Of a stretch of DNA of 31,248 nt, positions 1 through 8,722 are shown piece after piece (positions within the stretch are counted from its first letter, which is position 1; each line of letters opens with the position of its first letter). Below the pieces are notes generated by a model that ran no database searches, was not told where the DNA came from, and saw only the letters and a program-made list of their open reading frames with translations. This DNA comes from an uncultured Alphaproteobacteria bacterium (GTDB lineage Bacteria > Pseudomonadota > Alphaproteobacteria > Caulobacterales > Parvularculaceae): assembly GCA_938003575.1 (NCBI GenBank), contig CALKYG010000378.1, forward strand, positions 1 through 31,248, given 5' to 3'. The position numbers were made by a program, and so were the translations under genes.

Positions 1-531
1 CGGCGCAATGATCCCGTATTTGCTCGTGTCCTCGTTCGGCGTCTCCTCGACGGCGACGAGATTGCCTCCGACTTCCTCGTAAGCGTCGACCATCTGCTTC
101 AGGAATCCGGGCTTGTGCGGAACGATCTCGTCGGGAAGCGAAACGGCGAACGCCTCCTCGCCGACGATCGCGCGCGCGCACCATACGGCGTGACCAAGAC
201 CCAGCGGCGCCTGCTGACGGGTATAGGAAAGATCGCCCGCGCGCGGGATCACCCGTTCAACCTCGGCGAGCAGGTCATTCTTCGATTTAACCCTGAGAGT
301 CTCTTCAAGTTCGTATGCATGGTCGAAATAGTCTTCGATTGCGGTCTTGCCGCGGCCTGTCACGAGAATGACATGCTCAATGCCGGCGTCGCGCGCCTCG
401 GCCACGACATAGTCGATCAGCGGGCGATCAACGACCGGCAGGAGCTCTTTCGGGATCGACTTGGTGGCTGGAAGGACCCGCGTTCCCAGTCCGGCGACGG
501 GAATGACGACTTTCTTTATTTTTCTGGACAT
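1..531 (-). CDS. galU: UTP--glucose-1-phosphate uridylyltransferase GalU (3' end beyond the window)
   Basis: The enzyme makes UDP-glucose from UTP and glucose-1-phosphate in the cytoplasm, feeding envelope polysaccharide synthesis. Reading the minus strand from the ATG at 531 gives 177 residues that stay open to base 1, so the C-terminal part lies outside the window. The N-terminus carries the nucleotidyltransferase signature GLGTRVLPATKSIPKE at about residues 14-29, followed by LLPVVDRPLIDYVVAEA. Later family landmarks are ILVTGRGK, LGLGHAVWCA and FAVSLPDEIV. The start lies 15 nt after the stop of the DUF3089 gene on the same strand, with a weak GAGAG ribosome site, so the two are probably co-transcribed. 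The family call is secure. Completeness cannot be judged here. Confidence 0.95.
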   Translation of the reverse strand, partial: MSRKIKKVVIPVAGLGTRVLPATKSIPKELLPVVDRPLIDYVVAEARDAGIEHVILVTGRGKTAIEDYFDHAYELEETLRVKSKNDLLAEVERVIPRAGDLSYTRQQAPLGLGHAVWCARAIVGEEAFAVSLPDEIVPHKPGFLKQMVDAYEEVGGNLVAVEETPNEDTSKYGIIAP

Positions 532-546
532 CGAACACTCTCTGAC

Positions 547-1734
547 TCAATGAGGCGCCTTGTTGATCGGACTATCGCCGACATTCACGGTTTCGCCGAT
601 CGGTTCAAGCAGTTCAGGCTCCGTTTCAAGCCGCCGCGCCAGTGCTGCGACCCGCAAATCCGCGTTCTCCGCCAGATCGAAATAGAACAGGTTGAAGGGC
701 TGCGGCTTCCATTTTGCGCCGAACCAGTCTCCGCGGCGCAGGATGCGGCGCTTTGGCGTATCCACGATGAGAATTCCGCGGTCGCATCTGGCGCCGACCG
801 CGCCGGGGATCGCGGGCGGCCGCGCGCCGTCGGCGATGCCGGTGGCTGACGCCGCGCCCAGATTGCGCTCCGGCGGCTGGTAAACGTCGTCCGGGCGCCA
901 CGACAAGGGGTTGACGCACACGGTCCGGTCGCTCTTCACCGAGGCGATCTTTCCATCGGCGGAAAACGCCAGCGTCCGGGCGCGGATGCGATCCATTTCC
1001 TCGTCGAAGCGAGGTTCATAATCGACAAAGGAAACGAGGCAGCGCACGTCGTCCGGCGCCTGACAGACGGGAAACGCGGGAGACAGCCGGTCCAGAAATT
1101 CTTGCGGCGTCGCTGCGCCGATCACATAAGCCGCTGCAAGTCGCCGCCGCAAGGGATTGATCTCGCCCTGAAAAAAGTCATTCAGCAGACCCAGCGCGTA
1201 AAGTCCGCCCTGGCCGTATCCGACGATGATCAGCGGCCGTTCCGGATTGCGGCCTGAAAGATAGGCTTCAAAGGCACGCCGGACATCGGAATAGGCGAGG
1301 CTTCGCGCGGCGAGCCCGTCAAATTTGTGGGTGAATAAGGAATAAAGCGTCGCCTCGCGGTATTTCGGCGCGTACACGTCGCCGATCGTCGTAAAAGGCC
1401 CCGCTTCGTTCGGAAGCGCGATCTTCCGGCGGACTTCGCCGGAGGCCGGGTCGTCAATAGGACCGTTCCAGAGTTTGCCGCGATAGAACGTGGTCGAGTG
1501 AATGTAGAAAACGTCAGCCGGTTTCGAGCTTTCGACTTGGGGTCTCGCCAGCCATGAGGACTCTAAATGATAATCCGGGGCAGGCGGCGGCGCGACTGTC
1601 TGGAACGGCGCCCTCGGGGTTGCAAAGAAGCGGACGATGCTGTCCTGGAAGACGAGCGTGAAGGCGGCCAGCGCCGCCGCCGTTGCGCCTATTGCGAACG
1701 TGGTGGTTCGTCGCCATGTCCTTCGAGCCGTCAA
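547..1734 (-). CDS. DUF3089 family alpha/beta-hydrolase-like membrane-anchored protein, nucleophile serine absent
   Basis: 395 residues. A membrane anchor or uncleaved signal lies at about residues 12-30, then a DUF3089-type fold with the family landmarks DVFYIHSTTFY (74-84), a WNGPIDD segment, DVYAPKYREATLYSLF (119-134) and AYSDVRRAFEAYL. DUF3089 proteins are alpha/beta-hydrolase relatives that normally carry a GHSQG nucleophile elbow. Here the elbow reads VGYGQGG (171-177), with glycine at 174 where the serine should be. The protein may therefore be catalytically dead or use other chemistry (inference). The start is a TTG preceded by GGAGGGG about 5 nt upstream; there is no good in-frame ATG. 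It lies directly upstream of galU on the same strand. The natural substrate of the family is unknown. Confidence 0.8.
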   Translation of the reverse strand: MTARRTWRRTTTFAIGATAAALAAFTLVFQDSIVRFFATPRAPFQTVAPPPAPDYHLESSWLARPQVESSKPADVFYIHSTTFYRGKLWNGPIDDPASGEVRRKIALPNEAGPFTTIGDVYAPKYREATLYSLFTHKFDGLAARSLAYSDVRRAFEAYLSGRNPERPLIIVGYGQGGLYALGLLNDFFQGEINPLRRRLAAAYVIGAATPQEFLDRLSPAFPVCQAPDDVRCLVSFVDYEPRFDEEMDRIRARTLAFSADGKIASVKSDRTVCVNPLSWRPDDVYQPPERNLGAASATGIADGARPPAIPGAVGARCDRGILIVDTPKRRILRRGDWFGAKWKPQPFNLFYFDLAENADLRVAALARRLETEPELLEPIGETVNVGDSPINKAPH

Positions 1735-1883
1735 ACCGCCCCTCCAGAGCCCTCATAGTGACAATAAAGGGTCAAACACCTGAATTAAAAGGGCAAAGGT
1801 GACCGCCGCAGTTGCTCCGGCGTTAACGGATTTGGTAATGCGTTTGAGCGATCCTCGGGATCGCCAGTGGAAAGCGTGAAGTC

Positions 1884-2696
1884 ATGGATGCCCCCGGCAA
1901 GGATGAAGGTGCGGAACGCGTCGCTAAGCCGGCTATCGAAGCGCCGCTGATCCGGTCCCGCAAGCCGAGCTTTTTGTCCGGGCTGCGGACGAGTTTTATC
2001 GCCGGCGTCGTTGTCGCCGCTCCCCTCGCGATCACCGCCTACATCATTTACTGGTTCGTTACAGGCCCGATGCGGCAGCTCGACCTGTTCGTCCGGAACA
2101 TTCTTCCCGCGGGCGACAGCCGCATGGAGACGATCACGCAGGCGATCCCCGGGTTCGGGGTCCTTGTCGCCTTCGTCGCGCTCATCCTGCTCGGCGCTTT
2201 TGCGAAGAACTTTTTCGGCCGCGCGCTTATTCGCGCCGGCGAAAAATTCCTCGATCAGATGCCTGTCGTGCGGAACCTTCACCGCTTTTTCAAGAACGTC
2301 TTCGAGACCGCGCTGCAGAAATCGGCCCGCTCGTTCAAGGAAGTGGGCCTAATCGAGTATCCGAGGAAGGGCGCCTGGGCGATGGCCTTCATGATCGGCG
2401 AAGCGCAGGGCGAAGTGAAATACCGTTTCGGGGACCAGAATCTTGTCGCGGTTTTCGTTCCGACGGTGCCGAATCCGACATCGGGCTTCCTGCTATACAT
2501 ACCGCGCGCCGATCTGGTGCCCCTGTCGATGTCCGTTGAAGATGCGGCGAAAGTCGTTTTCTCGCTCGGCCTCGTCGTGCCTGAATTTTCGGCGCCCGAG
2601 GATGCGGTCAAGAAGCTTGAGCAATTGGCGGGCGAAGCGGCGAACGGCAGGCGCAGCCCGCTTTGGCGGTTCGCCGGCCGCAAGGGCGACGCCTAG
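1884..2696 (+). CDS. DUF502 family inner-membrane protein
   Basis: 270 residues. Two hydrophobic segments (about 38-60 and 90-110) flank a short loop, followed by a soluble C-terminal domain. The recognisable DUF502 core is VVRNLHRFFKNVFETALQKS, then the IEYPRKGAWAMAFMIGEA stretch, then FVPTVPNPTSGFLLYIPRADL and MSVEDAAKVVFSLGLVVPE. The family is widespread in bacteria and plants (plant COV-like proteins) but has no defined bacterial biochemistry. The start ATG is preceded by a GGAAAG-like site about 10 nt away. The gene converges on recG and its TAG stop overlaps the recG stop in a shared CTAG. Family identity is confident, function unknown. Confidence 0.85.
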   Translation: MDAPGKDEGAERVAKPAIEAPLIRSRKPSFLSGLRTSFIAGVVVAAPLAITAYIIYWFVTGPMRQLDLFVRNILPAGDSRMETITQAIPGFGVLVAFVALILLGAFAKNFFGRALIRAGEKFLDQMPVVRNLHRFFKNVFETALQKSARSFKEVGLIEYPRKGAWAMAFMIGEAQGEVKYRFGDQNLVAVFVPTVPNPTSGFLLYIPRADLVPLSMSVEDAAKVVFSLGLVVPEFSAPEDAVKKLEQLAGEAANGRRSPLWRFAGRKGDA

Positions 2697-4774
2697 CCTG
2701 CGCGCAACAGTTTCACCGCTTCGTCGCGGCTGAACAAATAGAGCAGCGTCCTTAGCGCCTCGCCCCGTTCCGACTTCAACTCGGGGTCGCGCTCGACAAT
2801 GAGCGTCGCGTCATCCTTTGCAGCGAGAAGCAATTCTCCATGAGCGGCGTAATCCGCAAAGAGGAGTTTCGGAAATCCGGACTGCGCCGAGCCGAGCAGG
2901 TCGCCCGCGCCGCGCAGCCGCAAGTCTTCTTCCGCGATGCGAAATCCGTCTTCAGTCTCTCTGAGGATCTTAAGTCTCGCCGCCGCCGTATCATTCAAGG
3001 GGCCCTTATAAAGCAGCAGGCATGACGAAGGCTTGTCGCCGCGGCCGACCCGGCCTCTCAGCTGGTGCAGCTGCGCAAGGCCGAAACGCTCCGCGTGTTC
3101 AATCACCATGACGACTGCGTTCGGCGCATTGACGCCGACCTCGATCACAGTCGTCGCAATCAGCACCGAGAGCGCGCCCTGATGGAAGCGCTCCATTGTC
3201 GCATCCTTTTCGGCGCCCGTCATGCGTCCGTGCACAAGGCCGACCTTGTCCCCGAAGACGCCGTGCAGATGCCTGAAGCGCTCTTCCGCGGCCGTCATTG
3301 GCACGATTTCGGATTCCTCGACCAACGGGCATACCCAGTAAACCTGTCCGCCTCTGGAAATGACGCGAGAGACGGCCGCGACAACCTCTTCAAGGCGTTC
3401 AAGCGGCATAGCCCGCGTTTCGACAGGTTTCCTCCCTGGAGGCTTCTCTCGGATCGCGGTTGTGTCCATATCGCCATAGGCGGTGAGGGCGAGCGTGCGC
3501 GGGATCGGCGTCGCGGTCATGACAAGAAGGTCGGAGCGCCACCCCTTTGCAATCATCGCGGCGCGTTGTTGCACGCCGAAGCGATGCTGTTCGTCGATGA
3601 TCACGAGGCCGAGATCGGCGAACGCCACGTCTTCCTGGATGAGCGCGTGCGTGCCGATCAGCAGGTCGATTTCACGCCGCGCAAGCCGCTGCAATTTCTC
3701 CCGCCGCCCGGCGCCCTTGTCCCGCCCGGTCAAGATATCGATCCTGACACCGGCTTTTTCTGCAATCAATCCGATCGTCTCGAAATGCTGACGGGCGAGA
3801 ATTTCGGTCGGAGCGAGAAGCGTGACCTGCGAACCGGCCTCAATCACGGTCGCCGCGGCGAGAAGCGCAACGATCGTCTTGCCGGAACCGACATCACCCT
3901 GAACGAGCCTCACCATGCGGTCGCTCGATGAAAGATCCGCGTCGATTTCCCTTAGCGCTCCCTGCTGCGCGTGCGTCAATTTGAATGGGAGCCCTGACAG
4001 CACCCTGTTGCGAAGGTCGCCTTTTGCAACGAAGCGGCGCCCGGCTGTTTTTTTGCGGGCGCGCCTGATGAGCGCGAGCGCGAGCTGGTTGGACAGCAAT
4101 TCGTCATAAGCCAGTCGACGGAGCGGCGCGCTGGAAGGGCTGAGATCGGCGGCGGATCTTGGAGAATGGATCGCGCACAACGCATCTTTCCAAGTCGGAA
4201 AGCGGTTTTTCACGATCCATGCCGGGTCCTGCCATTCGGGAAGGGCGGGTGCGCGCTGAAGCGCGGCCTGCGCCGCTTTTCGCATGACCGACGGCGGGAG
4301 GCCGGCAGTCAGCGGGTAGACAGGTTCGAACAGCGGCAGTCCGCCGTCAGCAGCCGGATCGACTATATGATCCGGGTGCGTCATTTGCCGCGCGCCGCCG
4401 TAGTCCTCGATGCGGCCGGAAATGATGCGCGTTGATCCTTCGGGGAGAGCCTTTGCAATATGATCCGGCCGGGCGTGGAAGAACGTCAGCGTGATGAAGC
4501 CGGTCTCATCGGAGCAGATGACGCGATAGGGAAGGCGCTTGACCGGCGGCGGCTCGTGCCGGTCGATCTGAACCTCGAGCGTCGCCAGAGAGCCGACCGC
4601 GGCCTCAGCGATTTTCGGCCGGAAGCTCCGGTCGATCACCCCTTGCGGCCGCGTGAAGAGGACATCCGCCACCCGGGGGCCCGCGACCTTCTGGATAAGG
4701 GTCGCAAGCCGCGGGCCGACGCCTTTCAGCGAGGTGATGTCGGCGAACAGAGGGTTGAGAACCGAGGGGCGCAT
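2693..4774 (-). CDS. recG: ATP-dependent DNA helicase RecG
   Basis: RecG is a superfamily 2 helicase that remodels stalled replication forks and branch-migrates Holliday junctions. With the start at 4774 the protein is 693 residues. The N-terminal wedge/OB region begins MRPSVLNPLFADITSLKGVGP, with the typical helix-hairpin LKGVGPRLA. Helicase motifs follow: Walker A GDVGSGKT (about 293-300), DEQHRFG (about 394-400), TATPIPRTLALT, QLRGRVGRG and the C-terminal GAGDLLGSAQSGFP. A longer reading from an ATG at 4843 adds 23 poorly conserved residues. I prefer 4774 because AGGGGC lies just upstream and RecG homologues usually start at this MRPS-type sequence. It diverges from sdhE. All key motifs are intact. 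Confidence 0.97.
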   Translation of the reverse strand: MRPSVLNPLFADITSLKGVGPRLATLIQKVAGPRVADVLFTRPQGVIDRSFRPKIAEAAVGSLATLEVQIDRHEPPPVKRLPYRVICSDETGFITLTFFHARPDHIAKALPEGSTRIISGRIEDYGGARQMTHPDHIVDPAADGGLPLFEPVYPLTAGLPPSVMRKAAQAALQRAPALPEWQDPAWIVKNRFPTWKDALCAIHSPRSAADLSPSSAPLRRLAYDELLSNQLALALIRRARKKTAGRRFVAKGDLRNRVLSGLPFKLTHAQQGALREIDADLSSSDRMVRLVQGDVGSGKTIVALLAAATVIEAGSQVTLLAPTEILARQHFETIGLIAEKAGVRIDILTGRDKGAGRREKLQRLARREIDLLIGTHALIQEDVAFADLGLVIIDEQHRFGVQQRAAMIAKGWRSDLLVMTATPIPRTLALTAYGDMDTTAIREKPPGRKPVETRAMPLERLEEVVAAVSRVISRGGQVYWVCPLVEESEIVPMTAAEERFRHLHGVFGDKVGLVHGRMTGAEKDATMERFHQGALSVLIATTVIEVGVNAPNAVVMVIEHAERFGLAQLHQLRGRVGRGDKPSSCLLLYKGPLNDTAAARLKILRETEDGFRIAEEDLRLRGAGDLLGSAQSGFPKLLFADYAAHGELLLAAKDDATLIVERDPELKSERGEALRTLLYLFSRDEAVKLLRAG

Positions 4775-4841
4775 CCGGCCCCTATTATCGTTTGCTTTGC
4801 GCGGCTTGTCTAAGCGGACTGATTGACCGAAAAGGGCGGTC

Positions 4842-5123
4842 ATGACCGATGCGACTGAACAGACCAGACGAAAGAAACTCCTCCATCGCGCCCGTTATCG
4901 CGGATTTAAGGAGGCCGATATTCTTGTCGGCGGTTTCGCTGACGAGGCGATTGCGGGAATGTCGCATGAGGAGCTCGACGCCTTTGAGGCGCTGCTGTCC
5001 GAGAATGATCATGATATTTATGCGTGGGTTATGGGAACGCGCGAAGCGCCGCCTGATATTCACGCGAAACTGATTGCGAAGATGCGAGCGTTCGATCCGG
5101 TCCGGCGGGAAAGACGGGACTAA
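4842..5123 (+). CDS. sdhE: Succinate dehydrogenase assembly factor SdhE (DUF339)
   Basis: This small cytoplasmic protein (93 residues) helps attach FAD covalently to the flavoprotein subunit of succinate dehydrogenase. The invariant RGxxE motif is visible as RGFKE (about residues 20-24) in the string HRARYRGFKEADILVGGF. It is followed by the helical segments MSHEELDAFEALLSENDHD and IYAWVMG that complete the DUF339 five-helix fold. Length fits the family. It is encoded just upstream of mfd on the same strand and divergently from recG, an arrangement common in alphaproteobacteria. Its ATG sits in a CATG palindrome that also supplies the rejected long start of recG. Confidence 0.94.
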   Translation: MTDATEQTRRKKLLHRARYRGFKEADILVGGFADEAIAGMSHEELDAFEALLSENDHDIYAWVMGTREAPPDIHAKLIAKMRAFDPVRRERRD

Positions 5124-5173
5124 ATCTTGAAACCAGACTGACGACCCGTTAGGGGAGACGCCCTGTCACGCGA

Positions 5174-5189
5174 CCGCCATATCTGGCGG
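5174..5189 (+). promoter_or_regulatory. Short perfect inverted repeat in the sdhE-mfd gap
   Basis: CCGCCA, four bases, TGGCGG form a perfect 6-bp dyad about 35 nt before the mfd start codon. There is no T-run, so it is not a standard intrinsic terminator. It could be an operator or an mRNA hairpin in the mfd leader. The symmetry is visible in the sequence; any function is inference. Confidence 0.3.
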
Positions 5190-5224
5190 CCGCGCAAGAA
5201 TGTATTGGCGAGAGGGCTTCGGCC

Positions 5225-8200
5225 ATGACCATCGTTTCCGGCGTCCAGACGATTTCTGAGCGCGAGGCGTGGGAAAGCGACGCGACCCTTACTGTTTACG
5301 ACGCCCCCGACGGCGCCGACGCAATGGCTGTCGCCGAGGCCGCGCTGACGCGCGGCGCGCTTGTCGTATACATCGCGCGCGACGCCGCGCGCGCCGCCGA
5401 TATGGCGAGCGCGCTCAGGTTTTTCGCGCCGGAGGTTCCCACAATCGAATTCCCGGCCTGGGACTGCCTTCCCTATGACCGCGTTTCGCCGTCGTCGGCG
5501 GCGCTGGCGCAACGCATGGCGGCCTTGTCGGTTCTTGCAGCGGACAGGGCTTCAGGGCCGTTGATTCTCATCACCACGGTAAGCGCCGCCAGCCAGCGGA
5601 CGCCGCCTTTGGAAATGATCGCGGCGTCTTCGTTCTCCGCCCGCCCTGGCGACATCGTCTCAATGGAGAGCCTGGCCGCCTACCTCGTTGCAAATGGTTA
5701 TGCGCGGTCCAGCACCGTGCGGGAGGCCGGGGAGTTCGCGGTTCGCGGCGGGCTTGTCGATCTGTTTCCGCCGGGTGCTGACGAACCGCTTCGTCTCGAT
5801 TTCTTCGGCGACAGTCTCGAGACAATTCGCGCATTCGACCCGGCGACGCAGTTGACCACGCGCCAGCTTGTTGAAATGAAACTGGCGGCGGCGACGGAAG
5901 TTCTGTTGACCGAAGAAACGATCGCGCGCTTCCGCTCCGGGTTCCGCGCCGCTTTCGGCGCCGCGAGCGACGATCCTGTCTATGCGTCTGTCAGCGAAGG
6001 CCGAAAGCATGCCGGGATGGAGCACTGGCTGCCGCTCTTTTATGAGAAGACGGCGACGCTGTTTGATTTCACCGGCGGCGCTCTGATTTTCCTTGAGCAT
6101 CTCTCGGATGAATCTGCCGCCGATCGGTTTGCGGCGATCGCCGATTATTATTCAGCGCGGGCGGAGGATATGACCGCCCCCCGGTCGAGGAACGCCGAAT
6201 TCTCCGCGCCGGCCTATCGACCTCTAAAGCCTGACGCTCTCTATCTTTCTCCCGGAGAGTGGTCGAGTCGCCTGGAAAGCGTTCCACTTCGCCGGCTGTC
6301 GCCTTTTTCGGCGCCTGAAGGAAAGCGCGCGTTTTCATTCGGCGCGCGGGTCGGGCGCACATTTGCCGCCGAACGCGCCGCTGAAAAGGTGAACGTCTTC
6401 GATGCGCTGCGTGAGCATATCGCCGACCTCAACCGTGACGGCAAGCGCGCCTTTATTGCGTGCTGGACGGAAGGGTCCGCGGACCGGATGCGCGCAGTCC
6501 TGGACGAGCACGGGCTTGGCGGCGTCGACCATTTCGAGAGCTGGAAAGCGGCGCTCGCGTCAAAGGCGAAAGTCGCGACCGTCCTCCTCGGCCTCGAAAC
6601 CGGATTCGTCGCAGGCAAGGCGGCGTTCATCTCTGAACAGGACATTCTCGGCGACCGTCTTGTTCGGCGCGGCCGCCGCAAGCGGGCCGATAACTTCCTC
6701 ACCGAGGCGTCGAGCCTGGCTGTCGGCGATCTTGTCGTACATGTCGATCACGGCGTTGCACGCTATGCAGGCCTTAAGACGCTCGGCGTGCAGGGGGCGC
6801 CGCATGATTGTCTGCAGCTCGATTACGCGGGCGGCGACAAGCTGTTCCTGCCCGTTGAAAACATCGACCTGTTGTCGCGGTTTGGATCTGACGATCCGAA
6901 CGCCGCGCTCGACAAGCTGGGCGGCGCCGGCTGGCAGGGCCGAAAAGCGCGAATAAAGGCCCGCGTCAAGATGCTTGCCGAGCAGCTTATAGCGATTGCA
7001 GCCAAGCGCGAGATGAAAACGACCGACAGCATCGGCGCGCCGCCTGGCGCCTATGACGAATTCTGCGCAAGGTTTCCCTATGCCGAAACCGAGGACCAGG
7101 AGAATGCGATCGCCGACGTCATTGAGGACCTTGCGAAGGGCAGGCCGATGGACCGGCTTGTTTGCGGCGATGTCGGCTTCGGCAAGACGGAAGTCGCCCT
7201 GCGCGCCGCTTTCGTCGTGGCGATGACCGGACGTCAGGTGGCGGTGATTGCGCCGACGACGTTGCTGGCGCGCCAACACCTCAAGAGCTTTACCGAAAGA
7301 TTCAAGGGGTTCCCCGTCCGCGTCGCGGGCCTCTCGCGCCTCGTCAGCGCGGCGGACGCAACGAAAGTGAAATCGGGCGTCGCCGACGGCACGGTTGACG
7401 TAGTCGTCGGAACGCACGCCCTGCTCGCCAAGAACATCGCATTCAGGGACCTCGGCCTCGTGATCGTCGATGAAGAGCAACATTTCGGCGTGAAGCACAA
7501 GGAGCGGCTGAAAGAGTTCCGCGCCGACACGCATGTGCTGACGCTGACCGCGACCCCCATCCCGCGCACACTGCAACTTGCGATGAGCGGGATTCGCGAT
7601 CTGTCGCTCATTGCCACGCCGCCGATCGACCGCCTGGCGGTGCGCACGACCGTCGGGCCGTTTGATCCTGTGGTCGCGCGGGAAATGATTTTGCGCGAGC
7701 ATTATCGCGGCGGACAGAGTTTCTACATCGCCCCGCGCATCGCCGACCTTGACGGCGTTGCGGAGTTTCTCGCCGAGGCGACGCCGGAAGTGCGCTTCAA
7801 GATCGCCCATGGGCAAATGGCGGGCGGCGAACTCGAAGATATCATGAACGCATTTTATGACGGCAAGTTCGACGTTCTTGTCTCTACGACGATCGTCGAA
7901 TCCGGGCTTGATATTCCAACAGCCAACACGATGATCATCCATCATGCCGACCGCTTCGGCCTTGCACAGCTTTACCAGCTGCGCGGCCGCGTCGGCCGCT
8001 CGAAGCTGCGCGCCTACGCCTATCTTACGACATCGCCGCGCAAGGCGCTGACGCCCGCGGCGGAGAGACGGCTCAAGGTCATGCAGTCTCTCGACACGCT
8101 GGGTGCGGGCTTTACGCTCGCTTCGCATGACCTTGATATTCGCGGCGCCGGCAATCTGCTTGGCGAGGAGCAATCCGGCCAGGTGAGAGAAGTCGGCGTC

Positions 8201-8722
8201 GAACTCTATCAACACATGCTTGAGGAAGCTGTCGCGGAATTGAGGCAGGGCGAGTCGACCGCAGACGATCAATGGTCGCCGCAGATCAACGTCGGAACGG
8301 CGGTGCTGATCCCTGAGGATTACGTTTCGGACCTCAATGTCCGCATGGCGCTCTATCGCAGACTCGGGGATTTGCGCGAGGATAATGACATCCGGGGATT
8401 CGCGGCTGAACTGGTCGACCGCTTCGGCCGCATGCCGCGGGAAGTCGAGCAGCTTTTGCAGATCGTAGCGATCAAGGAGCTTTGCCGGCGGGCGGGCGTC
8501 GCCAAGATCGACGCCGGACCAAAAGGGGCGGTTGTCAGCTTCCGCAACGACCGGTTCGCCAATCCGGCGGGACTCGTTAAATTCATCTCGGACACGCCCT
8601 TCGAAGTGAAGCTGCGCCCTGATCAGAAGCTCGTGTTCCAGCAGAACTGGCCGGATGAAAAAGCCCGCCTTGGCGGCTGCCGGAAAATCTTGACGCTTCT
8701 TGGCGAAATCGCCGCCGCCTAG
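5225..8722 (+). CDS. mfd: Transcription-repair coupling factor Mfd
   Basis: Mfd removes RNA polymerase stalled at DNA lesions and recruits UvrA. The 1165-residue length is normal. Domains in order: an N-terminal UvrB-like region (about 20-350), the CarD-like RNA polymerase interaction domain (about 495-555, VGDLVVHVDHGVARYAGL), and a RecG-like translocase. The translocase has Walker A GDVGFGKT (648-655), DEEQHFG (749-755), TATPIPRTLQLA, QLRGRVGRS and GAGNLLGEEQSGQV. The C-terminal TRCF domain starts near INVGTAVLIPEDYV. The start ATG follows a GAGAGGG site at about 10 nt. It lies 101 nt downstream of sdhE, possibly in the same operon. Its TAG overlaps the stop of the convergent PopA-like gene in a shared CTAG. 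All motifs look intact. Confidence 0.97.
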   Translation: MTIVSGVQTISEREAWESDATLTVYDAPDGADAMAVAEAALTRGALVVYIARDAARAADMASALRFFAPEVPTIEFPAWDCLPYDRVSPSSAALAQRMAALSVLAADRASGPLILITTVSAASQRTPPLEMIAASSFSARPGDIVSMESLAAYLVANGYARSSTVREAGEFAVRGGLVDLFPPGADEPLRLDFFGDSLETIRAFDPATQLTTRQLVEMKLAAATEVLLTEETIARFRSGFRAAFGAASDDPVYASVSEGRKHAGMEHWLPLFYEKTATLFDFTGGALIFLEHLSDESAADRFAAIADYYSARAEDMTAPRSRNAEFSAPAYRPLKPDALYLSPGEWSSRLESVPLRRLSPFSAPEGKRAFSFGARVGRTFAAERAAEKVNVFDALREHIADLNRDGKRAFIACWTEGSADRMRAVLDEHGLGGVDHFESWKAALASKAKVATVLLGLETGFVAGKAAFISEQDILGDRLVRRGRRKRADNFLTEASSLAVGDLVVHVDHGVARYAGLKTLGVQGAPHDCLQLDYAGGDKLFLPVENIDLLSRFGSDDPNAALDKLGGAGWQGRKARIKARVKMLAEQLIAIAAKREMKTTDSIGAPPGAYDEFCARFPYAETEDQENAIADVIEDLAKGRPMDRLVCGDVGFGKTEVALRAAFVVAMTGRQVAVIAPTTLLARQHLKSFTERFKGFPVRVAGLSRLVSAADATKVKSGVADGTVDVVVGTHALLAKNIAFRDLGLVIVDEEQHFGVKHKERLKEFRADTHVLTLTATPIPRTLQLAMSGIRDLSLIATPPIDRLAVRTTVGPFDPVVAREMILREHYRGGQSFYIAPRIADLDGVAEFLAEATPEVRFKIAHGQMAGGELEDIMNAFYDGKFDVLVSTTIVESGLDIPTANTMIIHHADRFGLAQLYQLRGRVGRSKLRAYAYLTTSPRKALTPAAERRLKVMQSLDTLGAGFTLASHDLDIRGAGNLLGEEQSGQVREVGVELYQHMLEEAVAELRQGESTADDQWSPQINVGTAVLIPEDYVSDLNVRMALYRRLGDLREDNDIRGFAAELVDRFGRMPREVEQLLQIVAIKELCRRAGVAKIDAGPKGAVVSFRNDRFANPAGLVKFISDTPFEVKLRPDQKLVFQQNWPDEKARLGGCRKILTLLGEIAAA

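Noticed and set aside
115..849. 244-codon plus-strand open frame at the left edge
   Set aside because: It overlaps galU and the DUF3089 gene on the other strand, both with clear family motifs, and shows no motif of its own.
3065..3931. 288-codon plus-strand open frame within recG
   Set aside because: It is antisense to the helicase core of recG. Composition is that of a shadow frame.
6560..8272. 570-codon open frame antisense to mfd
   Set aside because: It lies wholly within the intact, motif-rich mfd gene. Its translation is rich in Arg, His and Ala with no domain pattern, as expected for the opposite strand of a GC-rich gene.
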